Positions 1-9,624 of a stretch of DNA of 64,000 nt are shown here, in pieces (the first letter of the stretch is position 1; every line of letters starts with the position of its first letter). Location of the stretch: positions 4,002,406-4,066,405 of the forward strand of contig NZ_CP151800.1 of assembly GCF_038449125.1 (NCBI RefSeq), given 5' to 3'. The DNA is from Kosakonia sp. BYX6 (GTDB lineage Bacteria > Pseudomonadota > Gammaproteobacteria > Enterobacterales > Enterobacteriaceae). A model generated the notes under the pieces. It had not been told where the DNA came from and did not search any database. It saw nothing but the letters and a program-made list of their open reading frames with translations. The translations under genes were made by a program, and so were the position numbers.

Positions 1-174
1 GGTGGGGTCTGCCCGTTTGGGCTGGAAACGCCCCTGGCTGTGTATTGCGACGTCTCGTTAAAACAATATCCAGAAGTGTTACCGGCTGCGGGGGCAATCC
101 ACAGTGCAGTGCGCATTTCCCCAGAAAGAATGGCTGAGCTAACCCAGGCAAAATGGATTGATGTGTGCTTGTAA
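1..174 (+). CDS. YbaK/EbsC-family protein, C-terminal end (partial)
   Basis: The reading frame is open from base 1 and stops at 172-174, so only the last 57 residues are present. The tail has the GGVCPFGL turn followed by a PAAG..HSAVRISP stretch and ends in KWIDVCL. This matches the C-terminus of the YbaK/EbsC fold, whose members deacylate mischarged tRNA. The family call rests on this tail alone, and neither substrate nor start can be given. In E. coli the gene on this side of bglJ is fhuF, so this neighbour differs. Confidence 0.72.
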   Translation, partial: GGVCPFGLETPLAVYCDVSLKQYPEVLPAAGAIHSAVRISPERMAELTQAKWIDVCL

Positions 175-223
175 CGTCGCTGCGCCAGGCGTAAACCTGG
201 CGCTATCACGCGCTGGAGCGGAG

Positions 224-895
224 TTACATCAATTCAGACGCTGCCCGCGCGCAGGGCGGAATCCAGGTCAAAATATCCGCCGCATCTAACAAACCAACGT
301 CAGACGTTACCCCCAGTTTCGTCATCGCATTAAATTTATGCGCGCGGATGGTTTTGACATTACGGTGTAGCTGCGATGCGATTTCGGCAATGGAAAAGCC
401 ACGCGTCATGTAGTTAAGGATCTCCCGCTCGGTTGGGCTGAGCATACGATACTGGCTGACATACCAGTGGTTAATCATGTTCTCATTGACCCGCCGTGTC
501 TCGCCAAGCAGCGTGGTAACTTGCTCCAGCAATACGGGCAGCATGGACGATTTACTCAAAATCCCATGCAAGCGCGACGGCGAAAGATGGCCCACCAGCC
601 GAGCTTCGCGGTCGTCTCCCGCTAACACAATGCGCTGCACGCCGGGATATGACAGTGAAAGCAAATGCAGACACATCAGACATTCCCGCCTCTCCTTACG
701 TTGACCAAACAGCGAATAGACGACAGAAAAAAAAGTGGTGTGCTTTAATGCCTGTCGAAACGCGAGTTGATCTCTAAAAAAATGAAAGGAATAGTTGCAA
801 AGAGTTGACTCGTTGAATAAATTCTGTAGCCCCTCCCGACTCATCATGCATTTTTCTATGATGGCAACGTGTCCCGTTTTGCTAATGTTTTCCAT
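224..895 (-). CDS. bglJ: BglJ-like LuxR-type transcriptional regulator
   Basis: 223 residues with a C-terminal LuxR/FixJ helix-turn-helix (about 150-205, starting LSPTEREILNYMTRGFS) and a divergent receiver-like N-terminal half with no clear phosphoacceptor pocket. Order and overlap with the upstream gene copy the E. coli yjjQ-bglJ pair. BglJ (225 aa there) forms heterodimers with RcsB and relieves H-NS silencing of bgl and other loci. The start lies inside the end of yjjQ, overlapping by 40 bases, so the two are probably co-transcribed and translationally coupled. The name rests on synteny plus architecture; the target genes in this organism are unknown. Confidence 0.85.
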   Translation of the reverse strand: MENISKTGHVAIIEKCMMSREGLQNLFNESTLCNYSFHFFRDQLAFRQALKHTTFFSVVYSLFGQRKERRECLMCLHLLSLSYPGVQRIVLAGDDREARLVGHLSPSRLHGILSKSSMLPVLLEQVTTLLGETRRVNENMINHWYVSQYRMLSPTEREILNYMTRGFSIAEIASQLHRNVKTIRAHKFNAMTKLGVTSDVGLLDAADILTWIPPCARAASELM

Positions 896-1578
896 TCATT
901 ATGATCTCCATATGCTGATCCTAAATTCAGCTCTTTCATTCCCTGGTGGCTATTAATCCATGTGTACAAGTCCGCATTACTGCGCAGTGACAATCGTCGC
1001 ATGGCACTATTTTTTTGCGCACTGACGGTCTTATTACTTTTTTTTAGTAGCATTGCGATTTGATTTATTCCCCAGCCTTTTCCGAGAAGCCGTAACACTT
1101 TCCGCTCTGAAAATGTCAGTATTTTATCGACAGGGAGAAATTCGTCGTAAGTGTGTTGTGTTGCGTAAAGTAACGTTTGGCTAACCTTTTCCGTATTTTC
1201 ATGCCCACCGCGAATCGCGTTAATCACGCCCGTAATCGGTTCGACATCAGAAAGCAAAGTTGTTTGTGACTGCAGCAAAAGTTCCGCCGCATCAGGGTAG
1301 ATAACAGACGAAACAAAGAAAAGCCATCGAGGCCTGGTGCATTGAGAGATAAGTGAAAGATATTGTTCGCAGCGCTGTTTCACCAGGTGCTGTTCACTCG
1401 CTAAATCGGTGATAATCAGCCTGGCGCACATTAGCTGCGGCAGCGTTACCTCCTCTAAAGTGGAATAATACGTTAATTCGTATTCAGGAAAATGACGCTC
1501 AAATATGCTGCCTATCCCGGCCCTAAGTACGGGTGCCTGGCTAATAATAATCCCGTGATTGCCGCCTGGTGATAGCAT
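856..1578 (-). CDS. yjjQ: YjjQ-like LuxR-type transcriptional regulator
   Basis: 240 residues from the ATG at 1578, which is preceded by GGAGG at five bases. A longer frame opens at 1596, but the ribosome-binding site and the resemblance to the E. coli N-terminus favour 1578. The C-terminal DNA-binding domain (LTFSERKVLRLLGKGWGINQ) is almost the same as in E. coli YjjQ, a repressor of motility and capsule genes that is itself silenced by H-NS. It heads a two-gene unit with bglJ and is divergent from yjjP across a long AT-rich spacer. Confidence 0.86.
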   Translation of the reverse strand: MLSPGGNHGIIISQAPVLRAGIGSIFERHFPEYELTYYSTLEEVTLPQLMCARLIITDLASEQHLVKQRCEQYLSLISQCTRPRWLFFVSSVIYPDAAELLLQSQTTLLSDVEPITGVINAIRGGHENTEKVSQTLLYATQHTYDEFLPVDKILTFSERKVLRLLGKGWGINQIAMLLKKSNKTVSAQKNSAMRRLSLRSNADLYTWINSHQGMKELNLGSAYGDHNEWKTLAKRDTLPS

Positions 1579-2125
1579 AAAAACCTCCGCTTCCATTTGC
1601 GATTTCTATCAATCCTCGTAATGAGTATTTACTCAATCGATGCCAATAACGCGTAGGATAACAATAATGTTCCGAACAGGCCGTTGTAAGAATTATTGGA
1701 ATTTATGATTAGCAATTAAGTATAATTCACCAAAATCATAATATCCCCAACTTGCGTGACAACATAGCACAACGTACATTCAAATACTTCGTGCAAAATT
1801 AAAAATAAAATAAGAAACATTAAATAATCAGGGCGCATATAATTAAGACAAAACCAATAACCTTAATAAATATTTAAGCCTTCATTCATATTAAGAATAC
1901 TAACACTCTTCAATAATATCTTGAGTATGCCAATGCTATTCGCCATTTCTTCCCGCTAATTGCACCGAAAAGCGGCCGCGATTAGGGCATTTCAACAAGA
2001 ATCATTGGCGAGACTTATTGCACAGTTCTTGATCTGTGTTAACACCATCCCGCCCTTCTCCTGTGCTAAAAATAGACTTTCCGCTCCATGTTTCACGAGC
2101 GTCGTTGCATCAAGTCAGGGTAATC
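1579..2125. promoter_or_regulatory. AT-rich divergent promoter region, yjjQ / yjjP
   Basis: About 550 bases hold no convincing gene. The part from about 1600 to 1940 is far richer in A and T than its surroundings, with many short A and T tracts, as is typical of H-NS-bound DNA. In E. coli the yjjQ-bglJ promoter is silenced by H-NS and activated by LeuO. The same control here is inferred from composition and synteny; no single operator could be singled out. Confidence 0.5.
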
Positions 2126-2902
2126 ATGCAAACAGACCAGTCATCACAGCGAGCCATTACGCGGCTGTGTATTCAGTGTGGCCTTTTTTTGTTACAGCAC
2201 GGCGCAGAGAGCGCGCTGGTTGAAGAGTTATCAACGCGCCTGGGGCTGGCGCTGGGCATGGACAGCGTCGAAAGCTCAATTTCCTCTAACGCCATCGTGT
2301 TAACCACCATAAAAGAGGGGCATTGTCTAACCTCAACTCGCAAGAACAACGATCGCGGCATTAATATGCACGTGGTGACGGAGGTGCAACATATCGTGAT
2401 CCTCACCGAACATAAGCTGCTGGATTTTCAGGGCGTTGAAAAACGCTTTGCCCAAGTGAAACCGCTACGCTACCCGCGCTGGCTGGTCACGGTGATGGTT
2501 GGACTATCTTGCGCCTGCTTTTGCAAACTCAACAATGGCGGCTGGGATGGTGCATTTATCACCTTTTGCGCCAGCAGCATTGCCATGTATGTACGGTTGG
2601 TATTGGCCGGTCGCCATATGCATCCGCAAATCAACTTCTGCATCACCGCGTTTGTCGCCACCACGGTGTCAGGTTTGATGTTAACCCTGCCAAGCTTTAT
2701 CCATTCATCCACCGTCGCCATGGCAGCCAGCGTTCTGTTGCTGGTGCCGGGTTTTCCGTTGATTAATTCCGTTGCCGATATGTTCAAAGGTCATATCAAC
2801 ACCGGGCTGGCGCGCTGGGCGATTGCGAGTTTATTAACGCTCGCCACCTGCATCGGCGTGGTAATGGCAATGACACTGTGGGGGCTGCGCGGATGGATGT
2901 GA
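2126..2902 (+). CDS. yjjP: YjjP, threonine/serine exporter-like subunit of a succinate exporter
   Basis: 258 residues from the ATG at 2126, close to the 256 of E. coli; frames opening further upstream are unlikely. The N-terminal half is soluble (about 1-120) and carries the conserved ThrE-type segment [19 protein letters not shown]. The C-terminal half contains about five membrane helices. In E. coli YjjP and YjjB together export succinate. The end overlaps yjjB by 10 bases, consistent with an obligate two-gene transporter. Confidence 0.93.
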   Translation: MQTDQSSQRAITRLCIQCGLFLLQHGAESALVEELSTRLGLALGMDSVESSISSNAIVLTTIKEGHCLTSTRKNNDRGINMHVVTEVQHIVILTEHKLLDFQGVEKRFAQVKPLRYPRWLVTVMVGLSCACFCKLNNGGWDGAFITFCASSIAMYVRLVLAGRHMHPQINFCITAFVATTVSGLMLTLPSFIHSSTVAMAASVLLLVPGFPLINSVADMFKGHINTGLARWAIASLLTLATCIGVVMAMTLWGLRGWM

Positions 2903-3366
2903 TTCGATTTATCCTGGCACTGGCGCAGGATATGGCGTTGGCGGCGATTCCGGCAGTCGGCTTCGCGATGGTGTTCAACGTACCGCATCGCGCATTGCGC
3001 TGGTGTGCGCTGCTCGGCGCGATTGGTCACGGCTCCCGCTTCGCCATGATGTATTGGGGTTTCAATATTGAATGGTCAACATTTGTCGCGTCAATGCTGG
3101 TCGGTTGTATCGGCATTCGCTGGTCGCGCTGGTATCTGGCGCACCCAAAAGTGTTTACTGTGGCGGCCGTCATTCCCATGTTTCCGGGGATCTCCGCTTA
3201 TACCGCGATGATCTCAGCGGTTAAGATCGGGCATTTTGGCTACAACGAAGAGTTAATGATCCTGCTGCTGACTAACTTCCTGAAAGCCTCGTCGATTGTC
3301 GGCGCGCTCTCCATCGGCTTGTCGATTCCGGGTCTGTGGATCTACCGCAAGCACCCGCGCGTTTGA
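2893..3366 (+). CDS. yjjB: YjjB, membrane subunit of the YjjPB succinate exporter
   Basis: 157 residues, exactly the E. coli length, starting at ATG 2893 inside the end of yjjP. The protein is nearly all membrane helices and has the conserved stretches [29 protein letters not shown] and [10 protein letters not shown]. It corresponds to the second half of ThrE-type exporters, split here into a separate chain. In E. coli dnaT follows next; here a TetR/ohr cluster lies in between. Confidence 0.93.
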   Translation: MDVIRFILALAQDMALAAIPAVGFAMVFNVPHRALRWCALLGAIGHGSRFAMMYWGFNIEWSTFVASMLVGCIGIRWSRWYLAHPKVFTVAAVIPMFPGISAYTAMISAVKIGHFGYNEELMILLLTNFLKASSIVGALSIGLSIPGLWIYRKHPRV

Positions 3367-3431
3367 GATTTGTTTTCTGTCGCGGCCATGGTGATAATCC
3401 ACAAACGAATGACGGCCTGTAAGGAGCGGAT

Positions 3432-4073
3432 GTGGAACACCCTGGCAGCGATTTTCCCGAACGTTTTGACGAATCCAACCTGAAAGACAAAATCTTTCTT
3501 AGCGCGATCGCCCTGTTTGCCGAATACGGGCTGAATGGTGCGCGCATGGAGCAGATTGCCGAGCGTGCCGGAACCACCAAGCGCATGGTGGTCTATCACT
3601 ACAAAACCAAAGAAAACCTCTACTTACGGGTTATTGAGTACGTTTACACCATGATTCGCCGCAGCGAGAGGCAGCTCAATCTTGCTGAGATACCGCCCGT
3701 CGAAGCAATGGTGCAACTGGTGGAAAACACGTTTGATTACCACGCAGATCACCCTGATTTCATTCGTATTATCTGCATGGAAAATATGCAGCGAGGCCGT
3801 TTTATCCAGCAATCCGCGCTGCTGCGCAATGTCAACCGCAGCGCATTGACACTGCTGGAAGAGATTCTCAGCCGTGGTCAACAAAAGCAGTTGTTCAACA
3901 AACAGGTCAACGCCCGCGACGTTCACCGCTTGATGAGCAGCTTCAGTTTTCACTACGTTGCCAATAGCTACTCGTTCTCCATGTTGTTTGAAGAGAGCGC
4001 AGATCCTATGGCGCAACGTCAGTATTACCGCGAAATGGCCGTTCAGGTTGTCCTGCGTTACACCTGCCCATAA
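3432..4073 (+). CDS. TetR-family transcriptional regulator
   Basis: 213 residues starting with GTG at 3432, five bases after AAGGAG; the ATG two bases earlier opens only a short frame. The N-terminal TetR helix-turn-helix is clear (about 15-62: [20 protein letters not shown] through [12 protein letters not shown]). The C-terminal half is an all-helical ligand and dimer domain. The ligand is unknown. It stands in the same direction as ohrR, 43 bases upstream, so it may share its transcript, but nothing shows that it controls ohr. Confidence 0.85.
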   Translation: MEHPGSDFPERFDESNLKDKIFLSAIALFAEYGLNGARMEQIAERAGTTKRMVVYHYKTKENLYLRVIEYVYTMIRRSERQLNLAEIPPVEAMVQLVENTFDYHADHPDFIRIICMENMQRGRFIQQSALLRNVNRSALTLLEEILSRGQQKQLFNKQVNARDVHRLMSSFSFHYVANSYSFSMLFEESADPMAQRQYYREMAVQVVLRYTCP

Positions 4074-4116
4074 AAATAACTTGCAATATAATCGTGCGCT
4101 ATCTATATTCAAAACC

Positions 4117-4572
4117 ATGAAGAAAACATCGACTCCAACCGCGAAAGCGCAGCTCGCGTTAGATAACCAGTTTTGTTTTGCGCTCTACTCGACAAACCTG
4201 GCGCTAAATAAGCTCTACCGGCAGTTGTTGACGCCGATGAACCTGACCTACCCGCAGTACCTGGTGATGTTGGTATTGTGGGAAAAAGACAATATTACCG
4301 TGTCGGACATTGGCGAACGTTTGTTCCTGGATTCCGCCACGCTGACACCGCTGTTAAAACGCCTCGAAAGTGCTGGGCTTATCAATCGCCAGCGCTCGCG
4401 TCAGGATGAACGGCAGGTGGTGATTACGCTCAGCGAAAGCGGGCGTGATTTGCAGCAACAAGCGGCCGCCATTCCAGAAGCGATTCGCTGTGCGATGGCC
4501 TGTGATGACGCCGCGCTGCACGATCTCAAACAGCAACTGGAACAGTTCCGCCAACAGTTTCAACGAGCATAA
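4117..4572 (+). CDS. ohrR: OhrR-type MarR-family organic peroxide sensor
   Basis: 151 residues from ATG 4117. The winged helix-turn-helix spans about 55-110 ([20 protein letters not shown], then RSRQDERQV in the wing). The N-terminal NQFCFALYS motif puts a cysteine at residue 20, the position of the reactive cysteine that organic hydroperoxides oxidise in OhrR repressors. The ohr gene follows 81 bases downstream with a palindrome between them, the classical sensor/effector arrangement. The upstream frame back to 3958 is overlap with the TetR gene, not part of this protein. Confidence 0.88.
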   Translation: MKKTSTPTAKAQLALDNQFCFALYSTNLALNKLYRQLLTPMNLTYPQYLVMLVLWEKDNITVSDIGERLFLDSATLTPLLKRLESAGLINRQRSRQDERQVVITLSESGRDLQQQAAAIPEAIRCAMACDDAALHDLKQQLEQFRQQFQRA

Positions 4573-4595
4573 ACGCCTTCGCGAGGAGTTTATGC
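4567..4595 (+). terminator. Hairpin at the end of ohrR
   Basis: GCATAAAC and GTTTATGC flank an inner CCT/AGG stem, making a long hairpin that begins at the ohrR stop codon. There is no T run after it, so it could be a weak terminator, an RNA stabiliser or part of ohr control. Confidence 0.4.
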
Positions 4596-4611
4596 TCACC
4601 AATAAGTAGCG

Positions 4612-4626
4612 TGCTATTTTATAGCA
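4612..4626. promoter_or_regulatory. Palindrome in the ohr promoter, probable OhrR operator
   Basis: TGCTAT-TTT-ATAGCA is a perfect inverted repeat, 28 bases before the ohr start and inside the expected promoter. OhrR repressors bind AT-rich palindromes at this place. Assignment is by position only. Confidence 0.5.
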
Positions 4627-4653
4627 AACACTCAAGATAATAAGGAACCTGTC

Positions 4654-5082
4654 ATGTCTTTAGAAAAAGTTGTTTACACTGCCAAAGCCAAAGCGACCGG
4701 GGGCCGTGACGGCCGTGCAACCTCTTCCGACGGCGTACTGGACGTCAAACTGGGTGTGCCAAAAGAGATGGGCGGCGCAGGCGGTGAAGTGACCAACCCG
4801 GAACAACTGTTCGCAGCGGGTTACTCCGCGTGTTTCCTGGGTGCGATGAAATTTGTGGCCGGTCGCGACAAATTTACCCTGCCAAAAGACGCATTTATCG
4901 AAGGTGAAGTCGGTATCGGTCCGTTACCGACTGGCTTTGGTATCGAAGCCAAACTGAACATTCACCTGCCAGGAATGGACGCCGCTGAAGCCAAAAAACT
5001 GGTCGACGCCGCGCACATCGTTTGCCCTTATTCCAATGCCACTCGTGGCAATATCGACGTTACGCTCAATATCATCGCGTAA
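4654..5082 (+). CDS. ohr: Organic hydroperoxide resistance protein Ohr
   Basis: 142 residues of the OsmC/Ohr fold. Ohr is a cytoplasmic thiol peroxidase that reduces organic and fatty-acid hydroperoxides with lipoylated proteins as the usual electron donor. All key residues fall at the family positions: Arg18, Glu50, the peroxidatic Cys60 (AGYSACFLG) and the resolving Cys124 ([13 protein letters not shown]). A good site, AAGGAACC, precedes the start. It is followed by a strong terminator and is presumably repressed by the adjacent OhrR. Confidence 0.96.
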   Translation: MSLEKVVYTAKAKATGGRDGRATSSDGVLDVKLGVPKEMGGAGGEVTNPEQLFAAGYSACFLGAMKFVAGRDKFTLPKDAFIEGEVGIGPLPTGFGIEAKLNIHLPGMDAAEAKKLVDAAHIVCPYSNATRGNIDVTLNIIA

Positions 5083-5115
5083 CGCGTTTGTTTCGCGGAC
5101 ACTTTTGGGAAAACC

Positions 5116-5140
5116 AAAGCCGGGGAAACCCGGCTTTTTT
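5116..5140 (+). terminator. Rho-independent terminator after ohr
   Basis: AAAGCCGGG-GAAA-CCCGGCTTTTTT: a nine-base stem closed by a GAAA tetraloop and followed by six T. It ends the ohr transcript before dnaT. Confidence 0.93.
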
Positions 5141-5243
5141 CGTGCTTTACGCCCTTTCTGCTCACTGTGTTACTATGTGCCATTATGTCTGTGCGAAAAA
5201 AGCACAGTACCGTATCCGTAGTTATCCTGTTTGAGAACGCGTT

Positions 5244-5783
5244 ATGTCTTCCAGAATCCTGACGTCGAATGTCATCGGCATTGATGAATTTGTGCGCGAT
5301 CACGCCAGCGTACTGGCTCGTACGGAAGGCGGTGCCGTCGCCGTTTTTGCTAATAACAGCCCCGCGTTTTACGCCATCACACCGCAGCGCCTGGAACAAC
5401 TGCTGGCTCTTGAAGAGCGTCTGGCGCGCCCGGCGAGCGATATCTCCCTTGATGCGCAATTTTATGAAGAACCCACCGCCGCGCCGGTTAATGTTCCAAT
5501 GGGCAAATTTGCCATGTACGCGGGTTGGCAACCGGATGCCGATTTTCAGCGGCTGGCCGCGATGTGGGGCATTGCGTTAACGCAACCGGCAACCCCAGAA
5601 GAGCTGGCTTCGTTTGTTGCTTACTGGCAGGCAGAAGGGAAAGTGTTCCATCACGTGCAATGGCAGCAAAAGCTGGCGCGCAGCCTGCAAATCGGGCGCT
5701 CCAGCCAGAACAGCGCGGCGAAACGCGATATCAACGCGCTTTCCGAACCAGACAATCAAATCCCACCAGGCTTTAGAGGATAA
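5244..5783 (+). CDS. dnaT: Primosomal protein DnaT (primosomal protein i)
   Basis: 179 residues, the E. coli length. DnaT acts in PriA-dependent restart of stalled replication forks, handing the primosome on to DnaB-DnaC. The N-terminal oligomerisation region starts [20 protein letters not shown]. The C-terminal single-strand-binding domain includes [20 protein letters not shown]. dnaC follows two bases after the stop, as in E. coli, so the two form an operon. Confidence 0.96.
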   Translation: MSSRILTSNVIGIDEFVRDHASVLARTEGGAVAVFANNSPAFYAITPQRLEQLLALEERLARPASDISLDAQFYEEPTAAPVNVPMGKFAMYAGWQPDADFQRLAAMWGIALTQPATPEELASFVAYWQAEGKVFHHVQWQQKLARSLQIGRSSQNSAAKRDINALSEPDNQIPPGFRG

Positions 5784-5785
5784 CG

Positions 5786-6523
5786 ATGAAAAACGTCGGC
5801 GAATTGATGAAGCGGCTGCAAAAAATGATCCCTGCCAACGTCGAGCCCGCGTTTAAAACGGGCGAAGAGTTAATGGCCTGGCAGAAGCAACAGGGTGAAC
5901 TGCGTTCGGCGGCGCTCGAGCGCGAAAACCGCGCCATGAAAATGCAGCGCACCTTTAATCGCTCCGGCATTCGTCCTCTGCACCAAAACTGCTCGTTCGA
6001 TAATTATCGTGTCGAGACGGAAGGCCAAATGCGCGCCCTCAGCCAAGCGCGGCAATATGTCGAAGAGTTCGACGGCAATATCGCCAGCTTTATCTTCTCG
6101 GGCAAACCGGGAACCGGTAAAAATCACCTCGCGGCGGCCATTTGTAATGAGCTGTTATTGCGCGGTAAATCGGTGCTGATCATCACCGTGGCCGACATTA
6201 TGTCTGCAATGAAAGAGACCTTTGGTAACCGGGAAAGCAGCGAAGAGCAATTGCTGAATGACTTAAGCAGCGTTGATTTGCTGGTGATCGATGAAATCGG
6301 CATGCAAACCGAGTCGCGCTACGAAAAAGTGATTATCAATCAGATTGTTGACCGCCGATCTTCCTCCAAGCGCCCCACCGGCATGCTGACTAACAGTAAC
6401 CTGGAAGAGATGAACAAGCTGCTCGGCGAACGCGTGATGGACAGGATGCGCCTCGGCAACAGTTTGTGGGTGATCTTCAACTGGGACAGCTACCGCAGCC
6501 GCGTCACCGGCAAAGAGTATTGA
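5786..6523 (+). CDS. dnaC: DNA replication protein DnaC, helicase loader
   Basis: 245 residues, the same as E. coli DnaC. The AAA+ ATPase loads the DnaB helicase onto single-stranded DNA. Walker A is FSGKPGTGKNHLAAAI, Walker B is LLVIDEIG, and sensor and arginine-finger regions follow (DRRSSSKRPTGMLTNSN, ERVMDRMRLG). The N-terminal 50 residues are the DnaB-binding part. It is coupled to dnaT and followed by yjjA, as in E. coli. Confidence 0.97.
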   Translation: MKNVGELMKRLQKMIPANVEPAFKTGEELMAWQKQQGELRSAALERENRAMKMQRTFNRSGIRPLHQNCSFDNYRVETEGQMRALSQARQYVEEFDGNIASFIFSGKPGTGKNHLAAAICNELLLRGKSVLIITVADIMSAMKETFGNRESSEEQLLNDLSSVDLLVIDEIGMQTESRYEKVIINQIVDRRSSSKRPTGMLTNSNLEEMNKLLGERVMDRMRLGNSLWVIFNWDSYRSRVTGKEY

Positions 6524-6597
6524 GAGTTTTCCCATCCGTGGCGCCCCCGCGCCCGGGTGTATACTGCCCGCCTTAGCTCTCAATCAGGATTTGCCCA

Positions 6598-7089
6598 ATG
6601 AAATTCGCCCAACGCCTGCTTTGCACCGCTGCACTGAGCAGCGCGATGCTCACCAGTTTCGCCCACGCCGCATCCTGGCAAGATTCGCTCTCCAGTGCTG
6701 CCAGCCAACTCAGCCAGAACCAATCATCATCACAACAAGGCGGGCTATCGCTCTCTTCCCTTGGCGGTCTGCTTAACGGCGGCAATCAGGCGCTCAGCGC
6801 CGATACCATGAACAACGCCGCAGGTGTGATGAGCTGGTGCGCTAAAAATAAACTCTCGTCTTTGACCAACACGGAAAATGTGAAAAACCAGGTGCTGGAT
6901 AAATTAGGCCTCGGCGCAACCGAGCAAAAAGAGGACACCAACTATCTGGAAGGGATTCAGGGAATGCTGAACACCAAAAATGGTGAACAGTTAAATTTGA
7001 GCAATATCGGTAGCACGCCGCTGGCGGAAAAAGTGAAATCGAAAGCTTGCGATATCGTCCTGAAACAGGGCGTCAACTTCCTCTCCTGA
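6598..7089 (+). CDS. yjjA: YjjA, DUF2501 secreted protein
   Basis: 163 residues with a clear Sec signal peptide cleaved after SFAHA. The mature part is low in hydrophobic residues, starts with Ser/Gln-rich sequence (SQNQSSSQQGGLSLSSLGGL), and has two cysteines that could form a disulfide. It belongs to DUF2501; the function is unknown. Position and direction after dnaC are as in E. coli. A terminator follows within ten bases. Confidence 0.92.
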   Translation: MKFAQRLLCTAALSSAMLTSFAHAASWQDSLSSAASQLSQNQSSSQQGGLSLSSLGGLLNGGNQALSADTMNNAAGVMSWCAKNKLSSLTNTENVKNQVLDKLGLGATEQKEDTNYLEGIQGMLNTKNGEQLNLSNIGSTPLAEKVKSKACDIVLKQGVNFLS

Positions 7090-7098
7090 TTTCCCCCT

Positions 7099-7126
7099 GC
7101 CGCGTTGCGCTCAACGCGGCGTTTTC
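7099..7126 (+). terminator. Rho-independent terminator after yjjA
   Basis: GCCGCGTTG and CAACGCGGC pair across a four-base loop and are followed by GTTTT. Confidence 0.85.
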
Positions 7127-7298
7127 CCTCTGTGCGCAAATGAGAGGGCGATCACTCTTACGCCTTTCTAAACCAATTCTGAATAAACCGCCGATAAGTT
7201 GACACTACAATTGCAGGTATGTGACATCGCCGTTAAATTATATGCCCTGTTACAAAAATTAAAGGCCAGCAATATCTGGTATTGATGAGGAATGACGG

Positions 7299-9587
7299 TT
7301 GTCCGAATTGCTCTCTATTGCCCTGTTTCTTGCTTCCGTGGTGATTTATGCCCTGAAAGCAGGTCGTAATACGTGGTGGTTCAGCGCCACATTACTGGTT
7401 TTGGGCTTCTTTATTCTGTTGAACATCACGCTTTACGCCAGCGACTATTTTACCGGTGACGGCATTAATGATGCGGTGTTGTACACCCTCACTAACAGCC
7501 TGACAGGCGCGGGCGTCGGCAAATATGTGCTTCCCGGCGCGGGCTTAATTTTGGCGCTGGTCGCGGTGTTTTGCGCCCTCGGCTGGGTGTTACGCCGCCG
7601 CCGACATCTCCCCCACCATTTGGGCTACAGCCTGCTCGCGCTCGCGCTGGCTCTCGGTTCGGTGGATGCCAGCCCGGCATTTCGCCAGATAACCGAGCTG
7701 GTAAAATCGCAATCGCGCGACGGCGATCCCGATTTTGGCGTCTATTACAAAGTGCCCGCCAAACAGATCCCCAACCCACACCTGAACCTGGTGTATATCT
7801 ACGGCGAAAGTCTGGAGCGCACCTATTTCAACAATGATGCGTTTCCCGACCTGACGCCGGAACTTGGCGCCCTGAAAAACGAAAGCATCGATTTCAGCCA
7901 CACGGAACAGCTCCCCGGCACGGATTACACCATCGCTGGGATGGTTTCATCGCAGTGCGGCATTCCGCTGTTCGCGCCGTTTGAAGGCAACGCCTCGGCA
8001 TCTGTTTCCAGCTTCTTCCCGCAGAACCTGTGTCTCGGCGACATTCTGAAAAATTCCGGCTACGAAAACCATTTTATCCAGGGCGCTAACCTGCGTTTCG
8101 CGGGCAAAGATGTGTTTCTGAAATCCCACGGTTTTGATCACCTGATCGGCGCCGAAGAGTTAAAAACGCAGGTTGCCGACCCTCATTACCGTAATGATTG
8201 GGGTTTCTACGACGATACGGTACTGGATACCGTGTGGAAGCAGTACGAAGCACTTTCCCGCTCCGGCAAACGATTTTCGCTGTTCGCGCTGACGGTGGAC
8301 ACCCATCACCCGGACGGTTTTATCTCCCGTGGCTGCGAGCGCAAAAGTTACAGTTACGACGGTAAAGCGAACCAATCTTTTAGCGCGGTCACCTGTAGCC
8401 AGCAGAACATCGCGAAGCTGATCAACAAGATAAAAGCCTCGCCGTGGTTTAAAGACACGGTGATCGTGGTGTCGTCGGATCACCTGGCGATGAACAACAC
8501 AGCGTGGAAATACCTCAACAAACAAGATCGCAGCAATCTGTTCTTTGTCCTGCGCGGCGATGAACCGCAGCAGGATGTTTCCGGCATTAAACGCAGCACT
8601 ATGGATAACGGTGCAACTGTGCTCGATATTCTCGGCGGCGATAACTTCCTTGGCCTTGGGCGCAGCAGTATTTCCGGCCAGTCGCTTTCCGGCGTATTCC
8701 TGAATATGAAAGAGAAAGTGTTGGCGTGGAAGCCGGATATCATCCGCCTGTGGAACTTCCCGAAAGAGATGAAGGCGTTCTCCATCGATCAGGATAAACA
8801 GATGATCGCCTTCTCCGGCAGCCAATTCCGTTTGCCGCTGCTGGTGCGGGTGTCCGACCGAGTCGAGCCGTTGCCAGAGAGTGAATACTCCGCGCCGCTG
8901 CGCTTCCAGTTGGCAGATTTCGCCCCGCGCGACAACTTCGTGTGGATCGATCAGTGCTACAAAATGGCGCGGCTGTGGTCGCCGACGTTAGCCCTTTCCA
9001 CCGACTGGTGCGTGTCGCAGGGGCAACTGGGCGGTGAACAGCAGGTTCAGCGCGTTGATAAACCGCAGTGGAAAGGCAAAACCGCGTTCAAGCAAACGGT
9101 AATCAGCACCGATCGCTATCAGAAAAATGTCGATACCCTGAAAATCCTCGACGACAGCATTCGCTACAAAGCCGACAGTTTCGTCTTTAACGTGGCGGGC
9201 GCGCCGGAAGAGGTGAAGCAGTTTAGCGGCATTTCCCGGCCAGAAAGCTGGGGACGCTGGTCGAATGCGCAACTGGGCGAGGAAGTGGCTATCGAATATA
9301 ACCAGCCGTTACCGCAACATTTCGATCTAGTGATCACCGCCAAAGCCTTCGGCCCGAACGCCAATCGCCCGATCCCGGTACGGGTGGGTAATGAAGAGCA
9401 AACGCTGACGCTGGGTAACGATTTGAGCACCACCACGCTGCGTTTCAACAATGCCTCGCACAGTAACAAACTGGTGATTGTGCCGCCGGATCCGCAATCG
9501 ACCAACGAGGGCAATATCCTCGGTCATTCACCGCGTAAGCTGGGGATTGGTCTGGTGGAAATCAAAGTGGTGAACCGCGAAGGGTAA
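7299..9587 (+). CDS. opgB: Phosphoglycerol transferase I (OpgB/MdoB)
   Basis: 762 residues, starting at TTG 7299 as E. coli opgB does. The inner-membrane enzyme transfers sn-1-phosphoglycerol from phosphatidylglycerol to periplasmic glucans; a released soluble form swaps the groups between glucans. Four N-terminal membrane helices (about 1-130) precede a sulfatase/alkaline-phosphatase-type catalytic domain with [23 protein letters not shown] and SSDHLAMNN as likely metal and nucleophile segments. A glucan-binding region lies at the C-terminus. Gene order after dnaC-yjjA matches E. coli. Confidence 0.97.
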   Translation: MSELLSIALFLASVVIYALKAGRNTWWFSATLLVLGFFILLNITLYASDYFTGDGINDAVLYTLTNSLTGAGVGKYVLPGAGLILALVAVFCALGWVLRRRRHLPHHLGYSLLALALALGSVDASPAFRQITELVKSQSRDGDPDFGVYYKVPAKQIPNPHLNLVYIYGESLERTYFNNDAFPDLTPELGALKNESIDFSHTEQLPGTDYTIAGMVSSQCGIPLFAPFEGNASASVSSFFPQNLCLGDILKNSGYENHFIQGANLRFAGKDVFLKSHGFDHLIGAEELKTQVADPHYRNDWGFYDDTVLDTVWKQYEALSRSGKRFSLFALTVDTHHPDGFISRGCERKSYSYDGKANQSFSAVTCSQQNIAKLINKIKASPWFKDTVIVVSSDHLAMNNTAWKYLNKQDRSNLFFVLRGDEPQQDVSGIKRSTMDNGATVLDILGGDNFLGLGRSSISGQSLSGVFLNMKEKVLAWKPDIIRLWNFPKEMKAFSIDQDKQMIAFSGSQFRLPLLVRVSDRVEPLPESEYSAPLRFQLADFAPRDNFVWIDQCYKMARLWSPTLALSTDWCVSQGQLGGEQQVQRVDKPQWKGKTAFKQTVISTDRYQKNVDTLKILDDSIRYKADSFVFNVAGAPEEVKQFSGISRPESWGRWSNAQLGEEVAIEYNQPLPQHFDLVITAKAFGPNANRPIPVRVGNEEQTLTLGNDLSTTTLRFNNASHSNKLVIVPPDPQSTNEGNILGHSPRKLGIGLVEIKVVNREG

Positions 9588-9593
9588 GAAAAC

Positions 9594-9614
9594 GCGCCCT
9601 GCATCGCAGGGCGC
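9594..9614. terminator. Shared terminator between convergent opgB and tsr
   Basis: GCGCCCTGC and GCAGGGCGC pair around an AT loop between the two convergent stops. A-rich sequence on the left gives a T tail when read from tsr. Confidence 0.8.
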
Positions 9615-9624
9615 ATCAGGCGAT

